Assembly (NCBI GenBank): GCA_007122505.1
Contig: SKTQ01000142.1
Location: 1-16,407 of the forward strand
From: Bacteroidales bacterium
GTDB lineage: Bacteria > Bacteroidota > Bacteroidia > Bacteroidales > UBA7960
Direction of reading: 5' to 3'
DNA length: 16,407 bases
Positions within the stretch are counted from its first letter, which is position 1; the number at the start of each line of letters is the position of its first letter. Position numbers and translations under genes: made by a program. The notes beneath the pieces were generated by a model. That model had not been told where the DNA came from and searched no databases. It worked only from the letters and a program-made list of their open reading frames with translations. This document shows, one piece after another, positions 1 through 6,763 of the stretch.

Positions 1-660
1 GCCGTAATTGTCAGAGAGGGGCCTTTTGCAGCTGCTTCCAAGGGAATGATCATCTCTTTGCAGGGAAAGTCTTCTCATGCTGCTCATCCGGAACAGGGTC
101 TTAGTCCTGTACACATGATGACAGAATTGATAGAAGGTCTGATTCAATTGCCTGAAAAATCCGGCCTGTTCCGTGATTTTGTGCTGGTAACCATTATACA
201 TGCGCGCTTGGGTGAGATTGCTTTTGGCACCAATCCCGGGAAAGCAACTGTGATGGCCACTTTGCGAACATTTCTGGATGAAGACATGGAAATATTGCAT
301 GAAGAGGCCGGCAAGCTGGCAGAAAAACTGACTTCAAAGCACGGTATTGAAAACAAGATCAGTTTTACAGAAGAATTTCCTGCTACTGTCAATCACGAAA
401 TGGCAACCGGTTGGGTAAGAGAAGCAGCCAGACGTTCCGGTACCACACTGCTGGAGCATGGAGATACTTTTCGATGGTCGGAAGATTTTGGCCATTTTGC
501 TTCTAATGCAAAAGGTGCACTATTTGGGCTCGGTGCCGGTAAAGATCACACGAGCCTCCATAATCATGACTACGATTTTCCTGATGAGATCATTGAAACA
601 GGCATAACCATGTTTTATCACATTGCAGACCAAATCGTTAAAATAAACAGAAATGTTTAA
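1..660 (+). CDS. M20 family metallo-amidohydrolase, 3' part
   Basis: The reading frame is open from base 1, so the gene begins upstream of the window; 219 codons remain. M20D enzymes (hippurate hydrolase, IAA-amino-acid hydrolase and N-acyl-amino-acid amidohydrolase types) cleave the amide of N-acylated amino acids with a two-metal centre. Visible support: the lid/dimerisation domain opens with GKSSHAAHPEQG, close to the family's G.SSHAA.PE.G signature. The late catalytic-domain motif WSEDFGHFA and the C-terminal LHNHDYDFPDE carry the usual acidic and His positions of M20D enzymes. The first metal-binding motifs lie outside the window. The last 8 bases overlap the alanine racemase start, so the two genes are probably translationally coupled. 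That pairing suggests the released amino acid is then racemised. The exact substrate (acyl-amino acid, dipeptide, diaminopimelate derivative) cannot be read from this fragment. Cytoplasmic by inference only. Confidence 0.88.
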   Translation, partial: AVIVREGPFAAASKGMIISLQGKSSHAAHPEQGLSPVHMMTELIEGLIQLPEKSGLFRDFVLVTIIHARLGEIAFGTNPGKATVMATLRTFLDEDMEILHEEAGKLAEKLTSKHGIENKISFTEEFPATVNHEMATGWVREAARRSGTTLLEHGDTFRWSEDFGHFASNAKGALFGLGAGKDHTSLHNHDYDFPDEIIETGITMFYHIADQIVKINRNV

Positions 661-1804
661 TACATCCTATATCGAGATCAGCAGAAAAGCTTACAGAAAC
701 AACATCAGATATTTAACGAAAATCATTGGCAAAGATGCCAGGTTTTCCTCTGTTGTAAAAGGCAATGCTTACGGTCACGGGGTTGAAAACATCGTACCTT
801 TGGCCGAAGAAGCCGGTGTGCGGCACTTTTCTGTTTTCTCGGCTCGGGAAGCCTATAACGTTCTGAATGTAATCAGCGAGGTTGGCCGGATCATGATCAT
901 GGGTTTGCTTGATGATGAAGAAATTGAATGGGCGATTACCAATGATATTGAATTTTTTGTTTTTGATCCGGGACGTTTGGAGAGGGCTATTGAGACGGCC
1001 CGCATGCTCCGCAAAAAGGCCAGGATACATATTGAGGTGGAAACCGGTTTCAACAGAACAGGCTTTGAATATGACCGGATGCCTGATTTGGTGTCGTATC
1101 TGAAAGAGCAACAGGAACATTTTGTATTTCAAGGCCTTTGTACCCATTATGCCGGTGCAGAAAGCCTGTCGAACTATTTACGTATTAAAAACCAGATTAC
1201 GCTCTTCAGAAAATTCAACCGCTATTTCAGTCGTCATAATCTTTATCCTTTGTTCAGGCATACAGCCTGTTCGGCTGCGGCACTCACCTACCCCAACACC
1301 ATCATGGAAATGGTTCGGTTTGGAATTGCCCAGTATGGTTTTTGGCCAAGTCCTGAAACGCATATGTTCCGTTTTCAGAAAGATACTAAGGAATCAAACC
1401 CCTTGCGCAGGATGATTTCGTGGAAATCAAAAGTAATGGTATTAAAAGAAGTGGAAGCAGGCAGCTTCGTCGGTTACGGAAGCTCTTACCTGGCAAACAA
1501 AAAAATGAAAATTGCCATTATTCCGGTTGGCTACGCCAATGGTTTCAGCCGTGCACTGAGCAACACAGGCAGGGTGCTTATCAGGGGCCGCAGGGTTCCG
1601 GTGATCGGTACCGTGACCATGAACACCATGACTGTAAATGTTACAGATATTCCCGGTGTGGAACGTGGCGATGAGGTGGTGATCATCGGCAAGCAAAAAA
1701 GACTGAGCATCAGCATAGCCTCGTTTTGCGAGATGAGTGAACAGCTTAATTACCAGTTACTCACCAGGCTTCCTGCCGATATTCCGAGATTTATTGTGGA
1801 ATAA
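653..1804 (+). CDS. alr: Alanine racemase (stand-alone, PLP-dependent)
   Basis: Fold-type III PLP enzyme interconverting L- and D-alanine. The N-terminal barrel carries the PLP lysine K36 in VVKGNAYGHG; GFNRTGF with R136 and CTHYAGA with H166 follow. The C-terminal domain holds VGYGSSY with Y275 as the likely second catalytic base, then PVGYANGF and GTVTMNTMTVNV. The length of 383 residues is normal for the family. ATG 653 is chosen because it begins right at the domain start and overlaps the M20 gene by 8 bp. Oddities: the canonical GYADG and MD pairs read GYANG and MN here, and KANAYGHG reads KGNAYGHG. I believe this variant set recurs in some Bacteroidota racemases, but I cannot confirm that here. 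Many Bacteroidota carry a MurF-Alr fusion for peptidoglycan D-Ala, so this copy may serve a different purpose. Broader amino-acid specificity is possible. Confidence 0.93.
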   Translation: MFNTSYIEISRKAYRNNIRYLTKIIGKDARFSSVVKGNAYGHGVENIVPLAEEAGVRHFSVFSAREAYNVLNVISEVGRIMIMGLLDDEEIEWAITNDIEFFVFDPGRLERAIETARMLRKKARIHIEVETGFNRTGFEYDRMPDLVSYLKEQQEHFVFQGLCTHYAGAESLSNYLRIKNQITLFRKFNRYFSRHNLYPLFRHTACSAAALTYPNTIMEMVRFGIAQYGFWPSPETHMFRFQKDTKESNPLRRMISWKSKVMVLKEVEAGSFVGYGSSYLANKKMKIAIIPVGYANGFSRALSNTGRVLIRGRRVPVIGTVTMNTMTVNVTDIPGVERGDEVVIIGKQKRLSISIASFCEMSEQLNYQLLTRLPADIPRFIVE

Positions 1805-1883
1805 ATGTGCGTAGGAAAACCAGGAGCGGTATCGACCTTTTCACTTTTTCATATATTCAAACACTTTAACAAATGTAACACGC

Positions 1884-2918
1884 ATGAAAGGCCAATTAAA
1901 AAGTTTTGCCAGCGACAACAACGCACCTGTGCATGAAGCCATTTTTCATGCCATGATGGAAGCGAACAAAGGAGATGCCATAGGGTATGGTGACGACATC
2001 TATACCCTGAAAGCAGAAAGAATATTTAAGGAGATATTTGGCAGTGAGTGCCGTGTTTTTTTCATGTTGACAGGCACAGGTGCCAATGCTGCCGGTCTTT
2101 CTCACATTACCAGGCCTTATCATGCCATTGTTTGCTCTGACAAGTCACACCTTGAAAATGACGAATGCGGCGCTCCTGAAAAAGTGACCGGGTGTAAATT
2201 GATCAGCCTGCCCAGCGATAACGGAAAAATTCGTGTAGAACAGCTAGTTCCATTGCTTCATTCTGTTGGTTTTCCGCATCATTCTCAACCCAAAGTAATA
2301 TCCATCACGCAGCCTACTGAGTTAGGCACCGTATATCAATTGGATGAGATCAGGGACATAGCTGCCTTTGCCCGCGAAAACAATCTCTATCTGCATATGG
2401 ATGGTGCGCGCATTGCCAATGCAGCAGCCCGGCTTAACACAGGTCTGGCTGAGATCAGTCAGCATGCAGGTGTTGATATGCTGTCATTCGGGGGGACAAA
2501 AAACGGAGCCATGCTTGCCGAAGCACTGGTTTTCTTCAACGGCGACTTAGCCGGTGAATTTGAATACACCAGGAAGCAATCCATGCAATTGATGTCAAAA
2601 ATGCGTTACATCGGTGCACAATTCAATGCGTTATTTTCTTCGGACCTGTGGCTGAAAAATGCCTTACATGCAAACAGTATGGCGGGTTTGCTGGCTGAAC
2701 GCCTGCAAAGCATTTCACAAGTGCAGATTACCCAGACCGTGGAAACCAACGCTGTTTTTGCCGTGATTCCGAAAAATGCGATCGAAAAGCTGCAACGGAA
2801 ATACTTTTTCTATATCTGGAATGCACAACGCAATGAAGTGCGCTGGATGACAGCCTACAACACGACCGAAAAAGATATTGAAGAATTTGTGGCGGCGATC
2901 CGGGAAGCAGTAGAATAA
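1884..2918 (+). CDS. ltaE: Low-specificity threonine aldolase family protein
   Basis: Fold-type I PLP enzyme of the beta-eliminating lyase/threonine aldolase family, cleaving L-threonine or L-allo-threonine to glycine and acetaldehyde. SFASDNNAPVHEAI lies at the N terminus, where SDN is typical. It is followed by GTGANAAGL for cofactor phosphate binding, HMDGARIANA with the pyridine-binding D173, and FGGTKNG with the Schiff-base lysine K206. The 344-residue length matches the family. ATG 1884 opens the conserved N terminus directly. The 79-bp gap after alr shows no terminator hairpin, so read-through from the M20/alr pair is possible, but I see no clear promoter either. The gene ends 9 bp from the converging prmC. 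Related enzymes with other substrates (phenylserine aldolase, for example) share these motifs, so the substrate is inferred. Confidence 0.92.
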   Translation: MKGQLKSFASDNNAPVHEAIFHAMMEANKGDAIGYGDDIYTLKAERIFKEIFGSECRVFFMLTGTGANAAGLSHITRPYHAIVCSDKSHLENDECGAPEKVTGCKLISLPSDNGKIRVEQLVPLLHSVGFPHHSQPKVISITQPTELGTVYQLDEIRDIAAFARENNLYLHMDGARIANAAARLNTGLAEISQHAGVDMLSFGGTKNGAMLAEALVFFNGDLAGEFEYTRKQSMQLMSKMRYIGAQFNALFSSDLWLKNALHANSMAGLLAERLQSISQVQITQTVETNAVFAVIPKNAIEKLQRKYFFYIWNAQRNEVRWMTAYNTTEKDIEEFVAAIREAVE

Positions 2919-2927
2919 ATCTTTTGA

Positions 2928-3815
2928 TCACTTTTGAGCACGGATGTAACGGTTTTTCCCGTGAATATCCTGATTTACAAGGATGTTTGAGAAACCTTCA
3001 CCCTTTAACATCGAGGTACACTCCCCTCCCATTGCTTCATTGATCTCAAAATAAATCCAGCCTCCTTCACGCAACCAATACTTTGATTTGCTGATAATTT
3101 GGCGATAAAATAAAAGCGGATCATCATCAGGAACAAACAACGCAGCTGCAGGCTCATGTTCCAGCACATTTTTCGACATGTAAACCTTTTCTGACTCCCT
3201 GACATAAGGCGGATTACTGATCACCACGTCCAAAGAATCCGGCGCTATATTAACGTTTTCTTCCACCATAATGTCACACAAGAAGAAACTGACCGGTACA
3301 TTGTTAATTTGCGCATTGTGATCAGCTACATCAATAATTTTTTCACTGTAATCACATGCCAGAATCTCATAATCCGGAAACAAGGCAGCCAAAGAAACAG
3401 CTATCACGCCACTGCCCGTTCCCATATCCAGTATTCTGTTTTTTCTGCGATGCTCCTGATTGCTTCCCTTCAGGTCTTCTGCAAGCCACAACACCAGGCC
3501 TTCCGTTTCCTGACGCGGAATCAATACGTACGGATTTACCATAAAGGTATTGCCCAGAAAATCAGCTGCTCCTGTAATGTATTGCAAAGGCTCCCCGCGG
3601 TTAAGCCTTTTCCTTGCCTTTACCAGTAAAACAATGTCAGATTCTGACAATCTTTTGTCGGGTTCCAGTACACGTGTCTCGGAAGTTATTCCAAAATACC
3701 TGAAAAATAATTCATTACATATAAACGGATGTTCTCTTGGCTCGGGGACTGAAGCCAGTCCTGACTTAAACCACTGATATACATCATTAACTTTATTGCT
3801 TTTTAAATCAAGCAT
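2928..3815 (-). CDS. prmC: Release factor glutamine N5-methyltransferase PrmC/HemK
   Basis: Cytoplasmic SAM-dependent methyltransferase that modifies the Gln of the GGQ motif in peptide chain release factors RF1 and RF2. The helical N-terminal domain (about residues 1-95) contains GEPLQYITG, the family's hinge signature, and is followed by IPRQETE (99-105). The SAM-binding loop is DMGTGSG (130-136). The catalytic NPPY motif is at 201-204, with VV.SNPPYV context. The length of 295 residues is usual. It starts 15 bp after the stop of the upstream NamZ-type gene on the same strand, so the two are very likely co-transcribed. Its stop lies 9 bp from the stop of the converging threonine aldolase. 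Family knowledge gives the function; the motifs seen are essentially diagnostic. Confidence 0.96.
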   Translation of the reverse strand: MLDLKSNKVNDVYQWFKSGLASVPEPREHPFICNELFFRYFGITSETRVLEPDKRLSESDIVLLVKARKRLNRGEPLQYITGAADFLGNTFMVNPYVLIPRQETEGLVLWLAEDLKGSNQEHRRKNRILDMGTGSGVIAVSLAALFPDYEILACDYSEKIIDVADHNAQINNVPVSFFLCDIMVEENVNIAPDSLDVVISNPPYVRESEKVYMSKNVLEHEPAAALFVPDDDPLLFYRQIISKSKYWLREGGWIYFEINEAMGGECTSMLKGEGFSNILVNQDIHGKNRYIRAQK

Positions 3816-3830
3816 TTATAAAACTATTAA

Positions 3831-5045
3831 CTATTCGTAATCCGGATATAACAGGTACTTTGCCCTAATTTTTTTAAAGGCATCCAGATCCTCCTGCCAG
3901 GATTTTCTGATTTCTTCTGCGGTGTATCCCGCTTTGATTTGTTCGCGCAGCAGGTTATTCCCTGCACGGATCTCAAAGCCCCTGTTAAAAAAGAGTTCCT
4001 TTTCCGGGAAATGTGCATATGCTTCAAGGATATATTCCAGGTTAATCTGGTGTTTTTGTCTCAATTCTTCAATCGGCAGATCCCGCAAATCACGACCAAA
4101 ACATTTATTTCCAAGCTGTGGAGGGTTTGGAGAGGCTGAAACGCTTTGGGGTGTAAACTGAAATGGGAATTGGTCTTCCGGGAGGCTTGGGTGACCAAAT
4201 ACCTGGAAAGGATGGCCGGTGCCTCTTCCAATACTGATATCGGTACCTTCAAACAGGCAAAGGGAAGGATACAGATAAACAGCACGCATATTGGGGAGGT
4301 TTGGAGAAGGCGGCAATGGCAAAACATAACGGCTTGTGTGGTCATATCCTGCAACGGTTATTACCGTGAGGTCGCATTGTTCGTCATATATTAGCCAGTT
4401 TTCACCACACACCATACGCGCATATTCCCCGATGGTCATGCCATACACAATGGGAACAGGATGAAGACCTATAAATGAAGCATATTCCGGATCAAGTACC
4501 GGTCCATCCACATAGTGCCGGTTTGGGTTAGGGCGATCCAGTACAACCACCGGTATATCCAGGCGCGAAGCTTCTTCCATGATATACGTCATGGTTGAGA
4601 TATATGTGTAGAATCTCGCACCCACATCCTGGATATCAAAAAGTATGAGATCCACATTTTCCAGTTGCTCTTTGGTTGGCCTGCGATTCCGGCCGTAAAG
4701 GCTGATTACCGGGATGCCTGTTTCGCTGTCTACATAACTTTCAACCAATTCACCATCGGCCGCCTCACCACGAAAACCGTGCTCAGGACTGAACACCTTC
4801 ACTACCTTAACACCTGAAGCAAGCAGGGTGTCAACCAGGTGGCGGTCAGCAACCATTGAGGTATGGTTTCCTGCAACGGCAATGCGTTTCCCTTCCAGCA
4901 TATGCATGTAGGCATCTGTTTGCCATGCACCGGGAACGATTTGCCGGTTTTCTCTTGGCGGATCGTTTAAGCCGTCAGGATGATGAACGCCTGAAGTTAG
5001 CAAAAATACAAGGCTCATTGCATAAAGAAAATATAGAATTCTCAT
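3831..5045 (-). CDS. DUF1343 / NamZ-type exo-beta-N-acetylmuramidase, exported
   Basis: A protein of 404 residues. It begins with a short hydrophobic signal peptide (MRILYFLYAMSLVFLLTSG) without a lipobox, so export to the periplasm is likely. The rest matches the DUF1343 family. Members studied in Bacillus (NamZ/YbbC) and Tannerella remove terminal MurNAc from peptidoglycan fragments during wall turnover. Motifs seen: FSPEHGFRGEAADGE (85-99; E88 and H89 are likely active-site residues by family conservation), LFDIQDVGARFYTY (135-148), VLDRPNPN (168-175), and FEGTDISIGRGTGHPF (265-280). The Rossmann-like N half and a C-terminal helical region (LREQIKAGYTAEEI) follow the family pattern. It lies 51 bp downstream of lipA and 15 bp upstream of prmC, all on the minus strand. 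ATG 5045 places the signal peptide at the exact N terminus. Catalytic assignment is by family, not direct evidence. Confidence 0.9.
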   Translation of the reverse strand: MRILYFLYAMSLVFLLTSGVHHPDGLNDPPRENRQIVPGAWQTDAYMHMLEGKRIAVAGNHTSMVADRHLVDTLLASGVKVVKVFSPEHGFRGEAADGELVESYVDSETGIPVISLYGRNRRPTKEQLENVDLILFDIQDVGARFYTYISTMTYIMEEASRLDIPVVVLDRPNPNRHYVDGPVLDPEYASFIGLHPVPIVYGMTIGEYARMVCGENWLIYDEQCDLTVITVAGYDHTSRYVLPLPPSPNLPNMRAVYLYPSLCLFEGTDISIGRGTGHPFQVFGHPSLPEDQFPFQFTPQSVSASPNPPQLGNKCFGRDLRDLPIEELRQKHQINLEYILEAYAHFPEKELFFNRGFEIRAGNNLLREQIKAGYTAEEIRKSWQEDLDAFKKIRAKYLLYPDYE

Positions 5046-5096
5046 GTATAATTTTTTTGTGAAATGCGTGAAAAGTGCAACTGTCCGGGATAATAA

Positions 5097-5960
5097 TTAT
5101 GACACGTGTTTATCTGCTTTATAGGATGATCTGACCAGGGGTGCACTTTCTGCAAACAGAAACCCCTTTTCTTTTGCAATTTGTCCATACCGTTCAAAAT
5201 CATCGGGATGGATATATTTCTGAACCGGAAGATTATTGCGGGAAGGTTGCAGATACTGGCCTATGGTGATCACACGGCAACCCACATTCAGCAGGTCGTC
5301 CATGGTTTCTATTATCTCATCTTCCGTTTCACCAAGGCCAAGCATAAGGCCTGATTTGGTTCTGATTGTACTGTTTTGGGCAACATATTCAAGAACTTCC
5401 AGACTCCTGTCGTAATTGGCATATACCCGCACCTGTTTTGTTAACCTTTTGACTGTTTCCAGGTTGTGGCTGATCACCTCCGGACCTGCATCCATAACCA
5501 TCTGAATACTTTTTCTGTCTCCTTTGAAGTCAGGGATTAATGCTTCAATGGTTGTTGATGCTGACTTTGTTTTGATTGCCCGGATTGTGTTTGCCCAGTG
5601 CTGACCTCCTCCATCGGGCAGATCATCGCGGTCAACGCTGGTAATCACGCAGTGTTTGACCCCCATTGCCATCACTGCTTCTGCTATGTTTTCAGGTTCA
5701 TTTTCGTCGGGGGAATTGGGTTTTCCGGTTTGGACATTGCAAAACCTGCAGCTTCGCGTGCAGATGTTGCCCAAAATCATAAAGGTAGCTGTTCCGGCGC
5801 TCCAGCACTCTCCTTTGTTTGGACAAGCACCGCTTTCACAAATGGTATGCAGGCCACCCTGACGTGTTTTGGATTTCAGGCTATGGTAATGGGATGCATC
5901 CGGAAGCCGGGTACGCAACCATTCCGGTTTGCGTAAATATGATTGTTTGTCTGTTTTCAA
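5097..5960 (-). CDS. lipA: Lipoyl synthase (radical SAM), TTG start
   Basis: Inserts two sulfur atoms into the octanoyl group carried on lipoyl domains (2-oxoacid dehydrogenases, GcvH). Both [4Fe-4S] cluster motifs are present: the auxiliary cluster CESGACPNKGEC (C41, C46, C52; CX4CX5C) and the radical-SAM cluster CTRSCRFC (C67, C71, C74; CX3CX2C). The C-terminal RSSY (277-280) supplies the Ser ligand known in the family. SVDRDDLPDGG, SHNLETV and SGLMLGLGE are classic LipA stretches. Start: the first codon at 5960 is TTG. No ATG or GTG lies between the upstream in-frame stop (TGA, eight codons earlier) and the conserved KPEWLR, so TTG is the best start. No Shine-Dalgarno sequence is evident before it. 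The 287-residue length is normal. It is the probable first gene of a lipA-namZ-prmC transcription unit. Confidence 0.96.
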   Translation of the reverse strand: MKTDKQSYLRKPEWLRTRLPDASHYHSLKSKTRQGGLHTICESGACPNKGECWSAGTATFMILGNICTRSCRFCNVQTGKPNSPDENEPENIAEAVMAMGVKHCVITSVDRDDLPDGGGQHWANTIRAIKTKSASTTIEALIPDFKGDRKSIQMVMDAGPEVISHNLETVKRLTKQVRVYANYDRSLEVLEYVAQNSTIRTKSGLMLGLGETEDEIIETMDDLLNVGCRVITIGQYLQPSRNNLPVQKYIHPDDFERYGQIAKEKGFLFAESAPLVRSSYKADKHVS

Positions 5961-6058
5961 ACCAAAAAATATATAAAGTCTTCAGCCCTGTTATCCGGGC
6001 AAAGAGGAAGTCATGGTCCATGTAACTCCATGACAAAAATAACCGTTTTTCCATAAAG

Positions 6059-6099
6059 AAAAAACCATTTCGCGGACATACCAGACGAAATGGTTTTTT
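6059..6099. terminator. Bidirectional intrinsic terminator
   Basis: Perfect 14-bp inverted repeat. The left arm 6059-6072 (AAAAAACCATTTCG) and right arm 6086-6099 are exact reverse complements, separated by a 13-base loop. The arms end in A and T runs, so a U tract follows the stem on either strand. It lies 24 bases beyond the stop of the minus-strand 84-residue gene and is well placed to terminate it, and so to insulate lipA from it. It lies within the 162-bp gap 5961-6122. The stem is A/T-rich with a long loop, so efficiency is uncertain. Confidence 0.75.
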
Positions 6100-6122
6100 G
6101 GGTTTGAAATACTGAAAAAGCG

Positions 6123-6377
6123 CTAATTATTTACAAGAAACAAGGCTTTGCCATCACGGTTGCGGAATACCTGCATGGCTTTTGCATACCCCAGGATGTT
6201 GTTAATAACCTCCCGGCGGGGTAACTGTCTTTCACGGTCATGTTCCTGCAATACCATATTCACATCCTTTGGGGACGAAAAGGTTACGAATTGTTGGCTG
6301 TAACCCAATTGGTTTTTAAGATAGCGCAGATTTTTCAAAATTTCGTGTTCATTTTCATTGGTAGCGGGTTGTTTCAT
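6123..6377 (-). CDS. Small uncharacterised protein, 84 residues
   Basis: I do not recognise a named family. The ORF starts at ATG 6377, ends with TAG and is followed by a strong hairpin terminator, which supports a real, separately transcribed gene. The product is soluble, with no signal peptide, membrane segment or Cys. Residues about 9-25 (EHEILKNLRYLKNQLGY), 34-48 and 54-70 (LPRREVINNILGYAKAMQ) look helical. The C terminus FRNRDGKALFLVNN could form a beta hairpin. The middle is rich in charged residues (QEHDRERQLPRRE). I have an impression that small Bacteroidota proteins with a similar 'NNILGYAKAMQVF' ending exist, but cannot verify it. No plausible overlapping gene lies on the other strand. 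Function unknown; a small regulatory or adaptor role is only a guess from size and solitary transcription. Confidence 0.7.
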   Translation of the reverse strand: MKQPATNENEHEILKNLRYLKNQLGYSQQFVTFSSPKDVNMVLQEHDRERQLPRREVINNILGYAKAMQVFRNRDGKALFLVNN

Positions 6378-6763
6378 AGGCCGTTTTTTATGTGCGACAA
6401 ATCAATTTTTTAACGGCAGTATTCAACTGATTATTTTATGGCTGGCAAAAAACTTTGTTATACGATGGTGGTTTAAAATCCATGGATCAGCAGCTGAGGC
6501 TTAACACAGCTTGATGATTCAAATAATTCACAACAAACAATTCAATCAAAGAAAGACATTTTTTATTCCCATTATCATAAAAAAAATTCATTTACTTTTG
6601 TTCATGTATTTAGCATTCAACATATCCGGGTAGATGGCATGTGATGATTGGATGAAGGGGAATGAGGATCTATTTGCAATTATATTCCGAAGTGCTGTGA
6701 TTAAGTGTATGACCGGGAGTTGAGCAGAAAATAATTATTTGTTGTTAACAAAAAGCGATAAGG
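6378..6763. other. 386-bp divergent intergenic region
   Basis: A/T-rich spacer between the start of the small minus-strand gene and the start of sucC. It should hold both promoters. On the plus strand I see one good -7 type box (TACTTTTG, 6593-6600). On the minus strand I found no TAnnTTTG match. Any ORF inside is tiny (for example 12 codons at 6438-6476) and shows no coding character. I see no tRNA, riboswitch or other structured RNA that I recognise. If transcription starts near 6607, sucC has an unusually long leader of about 157 bases. Confidence 0.6.
6593..6600 (+). promoter_or_regulatory. Candidate Bacteroidota -7 box for sucC
   Basis: TACTTTTG matches the TAnnTTTG consensus of the Bacteroidota primary sigma factor. 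A clear TTTG element about 19-21 bases upstream is missing; the region there reads TTTTATTCCC. Support therefore rests on one box in the right intergenic region and orientation. Confidence 0.4.

Noticed and set aside
713..1147. 144-codon open frame on the minus strand
   Set aside because: It is antisense to the alanine racemase, whose motifs are unmistakable in the plus frame; no family resemblance or start context.
6378..6763. tRNA or small RNA gene in the divergent spacer
   Set aside because: No TpsiC-type GTTCGA sequence, no CCA-ended acceptor stem and no strong paired structure on either strand.
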